Part shown: positions 53,124 to 61,607 of the stretch, piece after piece | How the letters are laid out: each line of letters opens with the position of its first letter | Numbering within the stretch: the first letter of the stretch is position 1 | From: SPCO01 sp964427285 | Lineage (GTDB): Bacteria > Chloroflexota > Limnocylindria > Limnocylindrales > CSP1-4 | Direction: 5' to 3' | NCBI GenBank assembly: GCA_964427285.1 | Contig: CAYRTS010000003.1 | Span: forward strand, 28,897-92,896 | DNA length: 64,000 nucleotides | The notes under the pieces: model-generated | Database searches by the model: none | What the model saw: only the letters and a program-made list of their open reading frames with translations | Told to the model about the DNA's origin: nothing | Program-made: the position numbers and the translations under genes

Positions 53124-53183
53124 TTGCCGGCCGTCGCGCGACTCGCTATCGTGCACTCCGCCTCGAGGCTGATTGTCGACAGT
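53124..53183 (+). promoter_or_regulatory. Probable promoter and second GTCGAC operator before the FG-GAP gene
   Basis: TTGCCG (53124-53129), 17 bases, TATCGT (53147-53152), then GATTGTCGACAGT (53171-53183), an imperfect copy of the palindrome at 53073. Confidence 0.5.
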
Positions 53184-53219
53184 ACCCCGTGAGGTGAGCC
53201 CGATCATGCCGGGGAGGCT

Positions 53220-54806
53220 ATGAATCCCGCCGTCACCGCCAGCCGCGGACCCCGTTGGCGCCGGGTGGCGCTCGTCGCCCTGGTCGCGGTCGCCGTCGCG
53301 ACCGTCGTCCTCGTCGGCCGCGGGTTGGTCCTGACCGATTCCGTCAAGGCCGAACCCGAGCTGTGCCGGAACGTCGCGATAGAGCGCGGGCTCGTGTTTC
53401 GGGGGGCCTACGGTACGACGCCCGCCGCCACGGACCCCATGTCCGTGATGATGCTGCGCAATATGGGTAACGGCGCGGCGGTCGCCGATGTCTTCGGGGA
53501 CGGCAACCTGAGCGTCTTCATGCTGGGCCAGGCCGGCCACCCGAACCGCCTCTTTCGGAACCAGCCCGATGCGAGCGGCGAGCAAACCTTCAGTGACGTC
53601 ACCGAGGCCGCCGGTCTCATGAACAAGGGCGGCGCTCGATCCGCAGCCTTCGCCGATCTCGATATCGACGGCGACCTGGATCTGATCGTCATGAACGACT
53701 TCGACGGCGCTGAGATCGGCAGTCCATCGCGGATCCATCGGAACGATGGTGACGGGACATTTGCCGATGTGACCGAGGGTTCGGGCTTCGACCCGGTCGG
53801 CTACCTCGTCGGCGGACTGTCGCTGGCCGACTACGACCGCGACGGGCTGCTGGACATCTACGTGACTTACTGGACGATGGAGCTTGGCGGCGACCCTGCC
53901 CGCGACCAGATGGCCATCAAGGGCCGCTTCCCCGGCATGAACCGCCTGTATCGCAACCTGGGTGCCCTGCGATTCGAGGACGTGACCAATGACGCGCACC
54001 TCGGCCAGGTCACCGCCGACAGCTTCAGTTCAATCTTTGCCGACTTTACCGGCGATGGCTGGGCGGACCTGTACGTCGCCCGGGACCACCGCGCCGACCT
54101 GTTCTACGAGAACACCGGCGGTGCCTTCCGCGACGCGTCGGACGAGTACGGGGTGGGTCACGTTGGCAACGACATGGGGGTCGCCGTGGCCGATCTAGGG
54201 AACGACGGGACGCTGGACCTGTACAGCACCAACATCACGGATCCGAATCGTGAATTCGGCACCGGGTCCGGCAACACCATGCTGATTGGCAGACGGGGGC
54301 CGGGCGGTGCGCTGACCTACGAGGACGAGGCCGTGGCGATGGGGGTCGAGGATTCCGGCTGGGGCTGGGGCACGGCGTTCACGGACATCGACCTCGATGG
54401 GCGNNNNNNNNNNNNNNNNNNNNNNNNNNNNNNNNNNNNNNNNNNNNNNNNNNNNNNNNNNNNNNNNNNNNNNNNNNNNNNNNNNNNNNNNNNNNNNNNN
54501 NNNGTGGTCCTGCTCGAGAACGGGACGGCCGATCGCCACTGGCTCACCGTCGATCTCAGTCGGGCCGGCGCTCAGGCGGCGGGCGCGCGGGTCGCGGTGA
54601 ACAGCGGCGGGGCACGCTCGACGCAGGTCGCGCTGTACGGTGGCAGCTATCTGGCCGGGATGCCACTCGAGCTCTACTTCGGGCTCGGATCCGCGGAGAC
54701 GGCGGACGACGTTATCGTCACGTGGAGCGACGGAACCACCCTGCACCTCGGCCCCATCGCGGCTGACCAGATTCTGCGCGTCACGCCAGACGGGGTGCTG
54801 CCGTGA
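53220..54806 (+). CDS. FG-GAP/VCBS-repeat protein with C-terminal ASPIC/UnbV domain (contains a gap)
   Basis: A signal anchor (residues 15-40) precedes a predicted extracytoplasmic beta-propeller of FG-GAP repeats with calcium-type loops DLDIDGDLD, DYDRDGLLD, DFTGDGWAD, DLGNDGTLD and DIDLDG. The C-terminal ASPIC/UnbV domain is seen in AGARVAVNSGG, YFGLGSAETADDVIVTWSDG and DQILRVTPDG. The 100-N gap at 54404 falls near the last repeat; the frame resumes correctly after it. The function of these proteins is poorly known. The stop overlaps the haloperoxidase-like gene (GTGA). Confidence 0.82.
   Translation: MNPAVTASRGPRWRRVALVALVAVAVATVVLVGRGLVLTDSVKAEPELCRNVAIERGLVFRGAYGTTPAATDPMSVMMLRNMGNGAAVADVFGDGNLSVFMLGQAGHPNRLFRNQPDASGEQTFSDVTEAAGLMNKGGARSAAFADLDIDGDLDLIVMNDFDGAEIGSPSRIHRNDGDGTFADVTEGSGFDPVGYLVGGLSLADYDRDGLLDIYVTYWTMELGGDPARDQMAIKGRFPGMNRLYRNLGALRFEDVTNDAHLGQVTADSFSSIFADFTGDGWADLYVARDHRADLFYENTGGAFRDASDEYGVGHVGNDMGVAVADLGNDGTLDLYSTNITDPNREFGTGSGNTMLIGRRGPGGALTYEDEAVAMGVEDSGWGWGTAFTDIDLDGXXXXXXXXXXXXXXXXXXXXXXXXXXXXXXXXXXVVLLENGTADRHWLTVDLSRAGAQAAGARVAVNSGGARSTQVALYGGSYLAGMPLELYFGLGSAETADDVIVTWSDGTTLHLGPIAADQILRVTPDGVLP
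54404..54503. other. Assembly gap (100 N) inside the FG-GAP gene
   Basis: Placeholder of unknown true length; the reading frame matches on both sides, possibly by chance. Confidence 0.95.
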
Positions 54807-56221
54807 CGATGTCCCGGAGTCGCCTGGCGCGGCTGACCATGCTCCTCGTCGTGGCCGTCGCGCTCGCGCTCGTCGCCACCAACTTCGTGGCCCAGACCGC
54901 CCGCGCGGAGGCTCCGGCGCGATGGACGCCGATCCTGCTTCGTGCCGCCAACCAGGTTCGTGTGGCACCCCAGTTCGCCGTTGGGTCCGCCGAAGACCGC
55001 CGCGAACTGGACGAGATCGTGGCGCTCCAGGCTGCTGGCGAGGTCTCCGCCGAACAGATCGCCTGGTGGACGGCCGAGCCGGGTCCGGCGCGCTGGAACG
55101 AGATCCTGCTGACGGCCGTGCGCGACGCCAAGAGCAACCCGGTCCGCGTGTCGCGAACGCTGGCCCTGTTGAACGCGGCGATCCACGACGCGGTGATCGC
55201 CGCATGCGACGCGAAGCTGGCCTACCAGCGCTCGGCCCCGTCCGAGCGTGACTCACGGATCAAGGAACTGGCGCCACGGGACCAGTTGTCCAGTCATGCG
55301 TCGGTCGACGCCGCAATCGCGGCCGCTGCGCTGACCGTCCTGGGCGCGATCTACCCGGATCGTATCGCCTCGTTCGAGGCGCGGGCCGACGAACTTCTCC
55401 GGGTTCGGATGGCCGCCGGAACGCATACGGCGTCCGACATCGCCGCCGGTACCAGGATCGGTGAGGCTGTTGGCGCGCTGGCGGTGGCCCGGGCGGCAGA
55501 TGATGGCGCCAACGCCTTCTGGCAGGGTGACGTCCCAGCCGGACCGGGTCTTTGGAAACCGGCCAAGCCGTTCCGCAACGACCTGCCGCTCGAACCGTTG
55601 GCCGGCACATGGCGACCGTGGCTGATGGCCAGCGGGTCGGAATTTCGACCCGGACCTCCTCCGGCATTTGAATCGACCGCGTGGCAGGCCGAGGCCGACG
55701 AAGTCGTCCGGGTCAATGAGGAGCTGACCGACGCGCAGGTCCGGATCGCCCGGTTCTGGGCGGATGGTCCGGGCACCGACACGCCGCCCGGGCACTGGAT
55801 GCGGATCGCGATCCAACTGTCGAACCGTGACGGCCTGTCCGCGGCCGATGCGGCTCGGGTCTTCGCCCACCTCGGGATGGCCCAGGCCGATGCCTTCATC
55901 GCCGCCTGGGACGCCAAGTACATTTACTGGTCGGGGCGGCCGACCGGCCTCATCAAAGGGTTCGCCTCCACGATCATCACCCCCAATTTCCCGGCCTACA
56001 TCTCTGGCCATGCGACCCTCTCAGGGGCAAGTGCAGCGGTCCTCGCGGCCTTCTTCCCGGCCGATGCGACCAGGCTCGACGCGCAGGCCGAGGAGGCCGC
56101 CCTGTCTCGGCTCTACGGCGGGATCCACTGGCGCAGCGACAACGAAGTGGGGCTCCAGGTAGGGCGCCGGATCGGCGATCTTGCCGTGCTGCGTGCCGGC
56201 CGCGACGGGGGGCTTCGATGA
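54803..56221 (+). CDS. Vanadium-dependent haloperoxidase / PAP2-like secreted protein
   Basis: A 472-residue exported protein with an N-terminal signal (LTMLLVVAVALALVATNF). The C-terminal PAP2-type core has PAYISGHATLSGASAAVLAA and YGGIHWRSDNEVGLQVGRRIG, the two phosphate/vanadate-binding motifs, with the catalytic His in SGHAT. Distant relatives are annotated as vanadium haloperoxidases or phosphatases; which activity holds here is not decidable from sequence. GTG 54803 overlaps the previous stop; ATG 54809 is an alternative. The pairing with an ASPIC protein is a recurring one. Confidence 0.78.
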   Translation: MTMSRSRLARLTMLLVVAVALALVATNFVAQTARAEAPARWTPILLRAANQVRVAPQFAVGSAEDRRELDEIVALQAAGEVSAEQIAWWTAEPGPARWNEILLTAVRDAKSNPVRVSRTLALLNAAIHDAVIAACDAKLAYQRSAPSERDSRIKELAPRDQLSSHASVDAAIAAAALTVLGAIYPDRIASFEARADELLRVRMAAGTHTASDIAAGTRIGEAVGALAVARAADDGANAFWQGDVPAGPGLWKPAKPFRNDLPLEPLAGTWRPWLMASGSEFRPGPPPAFESTAWQAEADEVVRVNEELTDAQVRIARFWADGPGTDTPPGHWMRIAIQLSNRDGLSAADAARVFAHLGMAQADAFIAAWDAKYIYWSGRPTGLIKGFASTIITPNFPAYISGHATLSGASAAVLAAFFPADATRLDAQAEEAALSRLYGGIHWRSDNEVGLQVGRRIGDLAVLRAGRDGGLR

Positions 56222-56252
56222 GCCACAGATGTAATCCCGCGCCCGAATTATG

Positions 56253-56282
56253 TTGACAGTCGACTGTATCCCGGCCCATCAT
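56253..56282 (+). promoter_or_regulatory. Promoter and operator of the permease-binding protein operon
   Basis: TTGACA (56253-56258, consensus), 18 bases, CATCAT (56277-56282). The palindrome ACAGTCGACTGT (56256-56267) overlaps the -35 and shares the GTCGAC core of the other right-end sites, though its flanks differ. Confidence 0.6.
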
Positions 56283-56332
56283 GGCGGCGCCCGACGGGAG
56301 GTTTTGGGCCGCTGCTGGGAGGCGTATTTGGC

Positions 56333-58243
56333 ATGGCGATAGCAGGCGCGGCCCTGAGCCGGGGGGCGGGACGAATCTCGCGCCGGTTCGACCGCCTCAG
56401 CGAGCGCCGATTCGCTTTGCTCGTGTCCGTGCCCGGGCTGATCCTGGTCGGGCTGATCGTGCTCCCGCCGACGCTGGCGGTCTTCGGGCTGAGCCTCTTC
56501 CGGATCGAACTAGCCAAGGACGATCTCACCCCATTCGTGGGGCTGCGCAACTATCTCGTCCGACTTCCTGAGGACACCGAAGTCCTGGCCGCGATCCCTC
56601 GAACGCTCTTCTTCGCGGCGATGTCGACCGCCGTTACCCTGCCGCTGGCATTGGTGACCGCCCTGGTCCTGAACCGCGGGTTCCGCGGCGTGTCGATCTT
56701 CTTCATGGCGCTCTTGATGCCCTGGGCGGTCGCGTCCATCGTGGCGGGCATCTTCTGGCGGTTCATCTTCGACACCAACCACGGAATCATCAATGGCGTG
56801 CTGATTGGCCTGGGGCTCATGGATCAGCCGTTTAACTGGCTGTCGAGTACGGAGCAGGCGGTCGGCATTGCGCTGGTAGCCCAGTCGTGGAAGTCCGTCC
56901 CGCTCCTGACGATCCTGCTGCTCGCGGCGTTGAAGGGGATCCCGGAGGCCCTGTATCGGGCCGCCAGGATGGATGGCGCAACAGCCTGGGAATCCTTTCG
57001 TTTCATCACGCTGCCCGCCATCAAGAACACCCTGATTGTGGTTGGTGTCCTCCAGGTGATCCTCGGCCTGCAGGTCTTCGATCTGCTCTACAGCCTGACC
57101 AGCGGAGGCCCCGGTCGAGACACGTACGTGCTGATCTACGCGATCTACACGATCACGTTCGAGCAGATCAGCCTGGGCTACGGAGCGGCCATCGCGGTGC
57201 TCCTCTTCCTGGGCACCGTGGCAGCGAGTCTCGTGTTGCTGCTGTTCGTGCGACGGAGGCAGGCCGCGGGTCCCGCGACGGACGAAGAGGCCGAGAACGC
57301 AACGGCGACCGCCCGCACATCCCTCAAGTTTGCCGCTCAATCCGCAACGGCCGTGCGCGGGACCGCTTCCATGCCCGCCGAGGAGGGTCGTCGGGGCCTG
57401 ATCAGGCTGCCCGGGGCGATCAGCCGAGTCCTGTTTGGTCTCGGCGTGGGGCTCTTGCTGTTCTTCTTTGCCGCTCCGGTCATCTGGATGCTGATCGCCA
57501 GTCTCCAGCCGTTCCAGGCGCTGACGCAGCAGCCGCCCGCGTTGACGCTTGACCTGTGGACGGACGGCTACGAGATCATCGCGGGCGACGCGCGCTGGCT
57601 CGGATCACTGTGGGTCAGTCTCCAGACAGCGCTCCTGACCGCCTTCTTCGTGATCTTTCTCTCGGCCCCGCCCGCGTACGCGCTGGCCCGCTACGACCTC
57701 CCCGGCAAGTCGACCACGCTGGCGTTGCTGATCATCATCCAGATGGTGCCGGCCATCGTCCTGGCGATCCCGGTCCTGCGCATCTTCCAGATCGCCGGGT
57801 TGACCGACACCGTCGCAGCGCTGGTGCTCGTCAATGTCGCGTTCTGGCTGCCCCTCGTCATCTGGCTGTTGCGCAACTTCTTCATGGAGGTGCCGGTGTC
57901 GCTGGAGAAGGCGGCCCGGATCGACGGCTGCACGCGCCTGGGGACGCTGTTCCGGGTCACGATTCCGGCGGCGCGCCCGGGGATCGCGGCGGCGGCGATC
58001 GTGATCCTGATCGGAACCTGGAATGAGTTCCTGTTCGCGGTCATTCTGGGCACCCAGAACGCGGTCACCATCACCCGGTTGATCACCGGGATTCAGAACT
58101 TCCCGGGACCATTGAATCAGATGCCGGCGCCCAACCTGCTCGCGGCGGCGGCCATGGTCGCGGTGGCTCCGTGTCTGATCCTTGTCCTACTATTCCACCG
58201 CCGGATCATCTCCGGTCTAGCTGGAGGGTTCGTGAAGGGTTGA
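56333..58243 (+). CDS. Fused MalF-MalG type ABC sugar permease
   Basis: A 636-residue membrane protein carrying both permease halves in one chain. Residues 1-305 are MalF-like, with the ATPase-contact loop EALYRAARMDGATAWESF near 206. A charged linker spans about 306-372. Residues 373-636 are MalG-like, with a second contact loop VSLEKAARIDGCTRLGTL near 521 and GTWNEFLFAVIL. These families normally occur as two genes, so a single-chain form is unusual; no stop or frameshift is visible in the linker. The binding protein gene follows after 55 bases, and the ATPase gene is probably 52059-53031. Confidence 0.88.
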   Translation: MAIAGAALSRGAGRISRRFDRLSERRFALLVSVPGLILVGLIVLPPTLAVFGLSLFRIELAKDDLTPFVGLRNYLVRLPEDTEVLAAIPRTLFFAAMSTAVTLPLALVTALVLNRGFRGVSIFFMALLMPWAVASIVAGIFWRFIFDTNHGIINGVLIGLGLMDQPFNWLSSTEQAVGIALVAQSWKSVPLLTILLLAALKGIPEALYRAARMDGATAWESFRFITLPAIKNTLIVVGVLQVILGLQVFDLLYSLTSGGPGRDTYVLIYAIYTITFEQISLGYGAAIAVLLFLGTVAASLVLLLFVRRRQAAGPATDEEAENATATARTSLKFAAQSATAVRGTASMPAEEGRRGLIRLPGAISRVLFGLGVGLLLFFFAAPVIWMLIASLQPFQALTQQPPALTLDLWTDGYEIIAGDARWLGSLWVSLQTALLTAFFVIFLSAPPAYALARYDLPGKSTTLALLIIIQMVPAIVLAIPVLRIFQIAGLTDTVAALVLVNVAFWLPLVIWLLRNFFMEVPVSLEKAARIDGCTRLGTLFRVTIPAARPGIAAAAIVILIGTWNEFLFAVILGTQNAVTITRLITGIQNFPGPLNQMPAPNLLAAAAMVAVAPCLILVLLFHRRIISGLAGGFVKG

Positions 58244-58298
58244 CGAACATCTGCGGGTCATCGAGGTATACCCCAACCCCCAATAGTGCGAGGAAGCC

Positions 58299-59729
58299 AT
58301 GACCGAGGACAAGAACCCAGCCATCGCCCGACTGACGTCGGCGCTCAGCCGCCGAGACGTGCTCAAGGGCGGGCTCATCGCCAGTAGCGCAGCGTTCATC
58401 GCCGCCTGCGCGGCTCCAGCACCGAGCGTGGCACCCGCAACGGCGGCTCCCACCGCGGCCCCACCCGCCCCGACTGCGGCCCCTGGTGCCACGGCGGCTC
58501 CCGCCACAGCGGCCCCGACGCCGGAGCCCGTGAGCTATGCCGGCGTCACCCTCAACAACAGCACCGGCGGCTACTCGATCCCGGCGTTCCAGCATGGGCT
58601 GGACGCGTGGAAGGCCGATACCGGCGGGAACGCGACCTTTACGAACATCCCGTTCGATGAGAAGCCCGTCAAGTACGCCAGCTTCATCGCCACGCAGGAC
58701 GCCTCCTGGGACCTCCACTACACCTACGACGTGTTCATGCAGCGTTACGGCGTTCGCCTCCTGTTGCCACTCGAGGGCAACTACACGGGCGACCTCAGTG
58801 ACTTCATCCAGACCGCACTCCCTGGGTTCACGACCCAGTCCGACCAGGTCCTGCGCGGCCTGCCGATCCATTTCAGCTCGTGGCTGTGGACCTGGAATCC
58901 GGAACTCTGGAACTCGATCGGTGAGGACGGGTCCAACCCGCCCGACTCGTATGAGGCGCTCTTCGCGCTCACACCCAAATTCGTTGCCGCGGGCATCATT
59001 CCATGCGCACAGCCGTGGCAGGGTGTCGGTGGCACGTTTGCCAAGCTGTACTGGACCCACATCTACAACTCGACCGGGCATCCGATGTTCAGCGATGATC
59101 GGACCCAGGTGCTCTTTGACGGCCCCGAAGGCCTGTCGGCCTTCCAGACGATCGAGGCCGGCCTCAAGAGCGGTTGGTGGGACGCCAACTATCTGAACAT
59201 CACCAATGAGCACGAGGCGTACGTCGAGTTCGCCAAGGGCAACATGGCCACGGTGATGCATTCCGAGTCCGTCATCGAGCCGACGGAGGTGGAACTTGTT
59301 GCCGCGGGCAAGCTGGCCGTCCGCCAGTTCCCGGGCATCGTGTCCGGGACAACGGGCTCCGCCCAGGGCGCCGACGGCACCGGTGTCAACAAGTGGACGA
59401 AGCAGCCGGAAGCGTGCTGGAGCTTCTTCAACCGGCTGTTCACGCCGGACGTGGCCCTGAAGATCAGCCTGAGCCTGCCCGAGCTGTACCCGCCAACTCG
59501 CCTGTCGGTCCTTGCGGACCCGGCAGTCATCGCCGCTCAACCACTTGGGCCGGCCCACGAGGCGCAGGCCAAGGGCGTGACCAACCTGTGGTCGACGCCA
59601 TACGACTGGGCGCCGGTCTTTGACGATGTCGTCAACAAGATCATCCAGGGCGAGTATTCGGCGCAGCAGGCGCACGATGCCGCTATCACCGGTACCCAGG
59701 ACCTGATCATCAAGTTCCTGAGCGCCTAG
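58299..59729 (+). CDS. Extracellular sugar-binding lipoprotein of the ABC importer
   Basis: A 476-residue precursor with a Tat-like motif LSRRDVLKGGLIASSAA and lipobox IAAC, then a 40-residue Ala/Pro/Thr linker. The mature part is a type-1 sugar-binding protein: FQHGLDAWKADTGG, SSWLWTWNPELWNSIG (aromatic patch lining the cleft) and EAYVEFAKGNMATVMHSES. It delivers the substrate to the fused permease encoded just upstream. The sugar is not identifiable. Strong hairpins follow the stop codon (59739-59804). Confidence 0.88.
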   Translation: MTEDKNPAIARLTSALSRRDVLKGGLIASSAAFIAACAAPAPSVAPATAAPTAAPPAPTAAPGATAAPATAAPTPEPVSYAGVTLNNSTGGYSIPAFQHGLDAWKADTGGNATFTNIPFDEKPVKYASFIATQDASWDLHYTYDVFMQRYGVRLLLPLEGNYTGDLSDFIQTALPGFTTQSDQVLRGLPIHFSSWLWTWNPELWNSIGEDGSNPPDSYEALFALTPKFVAAGIIPCAQPWQGVGGTFAKLYWTHIYNSTGHPMFSDDRTQVLFDGPEGLSAFQTIEAGLKSGWWDANYLNITNEHEAYVEFAKGNMATVMHSESVIEPTEVELVAAGKLAVRQFPGIVSGTTGSAQGADGTGVNKWTKQPEACWSFFNRLFTPDVALKISLSLPELYPPTRLSVLADPAVIAAQPLGPAHEAQAKGVTNLWSTPYDWAPVFDDVVNKIIQGEYSAQQAHDAAITGTQDLIIKFLSA

Positions 59730-59738
59730 GGCAAATCC

Positions 59739-59804
59739 GGCCGGCACCCGCCGGCCATCGAAGGAGTTCCGGCACAGGGCGTCGAGGTTCTCGCGCCCTG
59801 TGCC
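59739..59804 (+). promoter_or_regulatory. Two strong tandem RNA hairpins between the binding protein and MetE-like genes
   Basis: Hairpin 1: GGCCGGC (59739-59745) pairs with GCCGGCC (59750-59756) across a four-base loop. Hairpin 2: GGCACAGGGCG (59771-59781) pairs perfectly with CGCCCTGTGCC (59794-59804), and inside it CGAG and CTCG pair after a one-base bulge, leaving a three-base loop. No T run follows, so a classical terminator is unlikely. The second ends shortly before the GGGAG and ATG of the next gene. Confidence 0.7.
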
Positions 59805-59824
59805 CATGTCTGGGAGCAGTTCCG

Positions 59825-60922
59825 ATGTTCGCGTCTCTCGCCGCCGACTATCCCCGCGAGCCAAGGGCCGGTGAACCGGATCGGCTCGGCGCGGCGGATC
59901 GCCAGCTCGCCGATGGCGCCATCGGAGCCGCCGAGCACCTTGCGGTCATGCGTGAGGTCGTCAAGGTGGTCGTCGACGAGCAGGAGCTGTCCGGGCTGGG
60001 CATGCTCTGCCACGGTGATGTCACCGACGTGGACCGGCTCCGGCCCCTGGTTCTCGGGCTGGGCGGGACCAGCTCGGGCCACTCGGTGAGGCTGCCGGAT
60101 GGTGCGGAGGTGCAGGCGCCGCGCTTCGACGCGCCTGCGCGCTGGCAGGCGCCGATCACGGTGGAGGCCTGGCGGTGGGCCGACCATTGCACGGACCAGC
60201 TGGTGAAACAGGTGCTGATCGGCCCGTACACCCTGGCCCGACTGGCCGAACCGGGCCCGATCTCTCGCGAGTCGCTCGCCCTCGGGCTCGCCGAGGCGTT
60301 GAACCTGGAACTTCGGGCGCTGGTTGAAGGCGATTGCCCATACATCCAGATCGATGAAGGTGCCTTGACCGCCATCGGCGATGACGATGAAGAGTGGCGA
60401 CTCTATGCTGAGACTGAACGGCGTCTAACCGCGGGCCTTGAAGCGCGCCACCTGAGCCTGGGCCTCTATCGTGGCGCCGTCCACCCAGCCGGCCACGAGA
60501 GCATCGTTGCCGGGGCGTATCGGAGCTACCTCGTGGATGCGTTCGGAGGCCCCGACGCCTGGCGCTTTGTATTGGCCGTCCCGCCTGAGCGGGGCATCGT
60601 TATCGGCGCGCTTGAGGCCGCGAACTCCCTGCGCGACGACCCGGAACTGATGGTCTGGGCGATGGCCTGGGCCGGGCACGCCGATCGGAGCACAGATCGG
60701 ATCGGCATCGCCGCGAACGGGAGCCTGCGGTCGATAGGCCGTCACGCCGCCCGGCGCAAGATCGAGCAGATGGGCGAGGCTGTCGGGATCGCCCGAATGG
60801 GTCCGCTCCAGGAGGTGGCCGAGGCCCTCGACCCCGATCCCCTCCACAGCAGGATGGCGCATCTCCGGACGATGGCCGAGGCCGTCGAGGCTGCGCGGGA
60901 GGCGGCCCGAGCGTCGCGGTGA
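59825..60922 (+). CDS. MetE-like (cobalamin-independent methionine synthase family) protein lacking zinc ligands
   Basis: The 365 residues follow the C-terminal barrel of MetE: KQVLIGPYTLARLAEPGPIS, CPYIQIDEGALTAIGDDD and FVLAVPPERGIVIGALEAAN. However, the HxC zinc pair is replaced (LSLGLYRGAV, with G and Y) and the last cysteine segment reads IGIAANGSLRSIG with no Cys. Zinc-activated thiol methyl transfer is therefore unlikely; another one-carbon or decarboxylase-like activity of this barrel superfamily may have evolved. ATG 59825 has GGGAG upstream. It follows the sugar-binding protein gene and probably shares its operon. Confidence 0.75.
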   Translation: MFASLAADYPREPRAGEPDRLGAADRQLADGAIGAAEHLAVMREVVKVVVDEQELSGLGMLCHGDVTDVDRLRPLVLGLGGTSSGHSVRLPDGAEVQAPRFDAPARWQAPITVEAWRWADHCTDQLVKQVLIGPYTLARLAEPGPISRESLALGLAEALNLELRALVEGDCPYIQIDEGALTAIGDDDEEWRLYAETERRLTAGLEARHLSLGLYRGAVHPAGHESIVAGAYRSYLVDAFGGPDAWRFVLAVPPERGIVIGALEAANSLRDDPELMVWAMAWAGHADRSTDRIGIAANGSLRSIGRHAARRKIEQMGEAVGIARMGPLQEVAEALDPDPLHSRMAHLRTMAEAVEAAREAARASR

Positions 60923-60953
60923 CACAGGTGCCTGGGCACGGGGCGACCTCGTG

Positions 60954-61503
60954 ATGCCGATTGCAAGTCGAGTCGCGCGGCTGGTCGGGTGCGCTGCGAT
61001 CGTTGGCGCGATCCTGTGGCCCGTTGCCCTCGCCGATCTGGCTGCGACAGCGGGACTGGCGCTAGTCCCAGCCTCCACGCCAATCGCCGAGCCAAGGCCG
61101 CTCCCGATCGTGCCCCTGGGAATCTCGCTGCTCTCGTTCGTCGCGGTCATCCTCGTGCTGGAATTGCGTGCCGTGGCGGTCCTCAAGCTGGCGGATCTCA
61201 TCGGCGACTTGAACGTCGCCACGGCGGCTGCGGTCTTCCTTCTCGCGGGCATCGTGGGCGAAGCCGGTCTGCTCGGGCCCGGGTTTGTCGTCCTGTTCGT
61301 CGGGTCCGTCATCTTCGGCGTCGCCGGGATCGATGGCAGGCGCCGGCCGCGTTGGGGCAGCGCGCTGATCGGTTCGGGGGCGGGTGGCCTGCTCGCCTGC
61401 CTGTTCGCGGTCGGCTTGCTCGGCCCGACCGGGCTTGCTGGGGTGACCGAGGTGGCCCTGCTCAGCGTCCTGCTCTACTCCGCCGGCTGGGCCTGGCTCG
61501 GCG
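60954..61503 (+). CDS. Predicted membrane protein, 3' end lost in an assembly gap
   Basis: At least 183 residues with about five hydrophobic segments (for example LGISLLSFVAVILVLELRA, AAAVFLLAGIVGEAGLL and LGPGFVVLFVGSVIFGVAGI). No family was recognised. It begins at ATG 60954 (GTG 60951 is adjacent), 31 bases after the MetE-like gene on the same strand, so it is probably the last gene of the operon. The 100-N gap removes its end. Confidence 0.6.
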
Positions 61504-61603
61504 NNNNNNNNNNNNNNNNNNNNNNNNNNNNNNNNNNNNNNNNNNNNNNNNNNNNNNNNNNNNNNNNNNNNNNNNNNNNNNNNNNNNNNNNNNNNNNNNN
61601 NNN
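61504..61603. other. Assembly gap (100 N)
   Basis: Placeholder of unknown length between the membrane protein and the end of the convergent hydroxyacid dehydrogenase gene. Confidence 0.95.
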
Positions 61604-61607
61604 CGGG

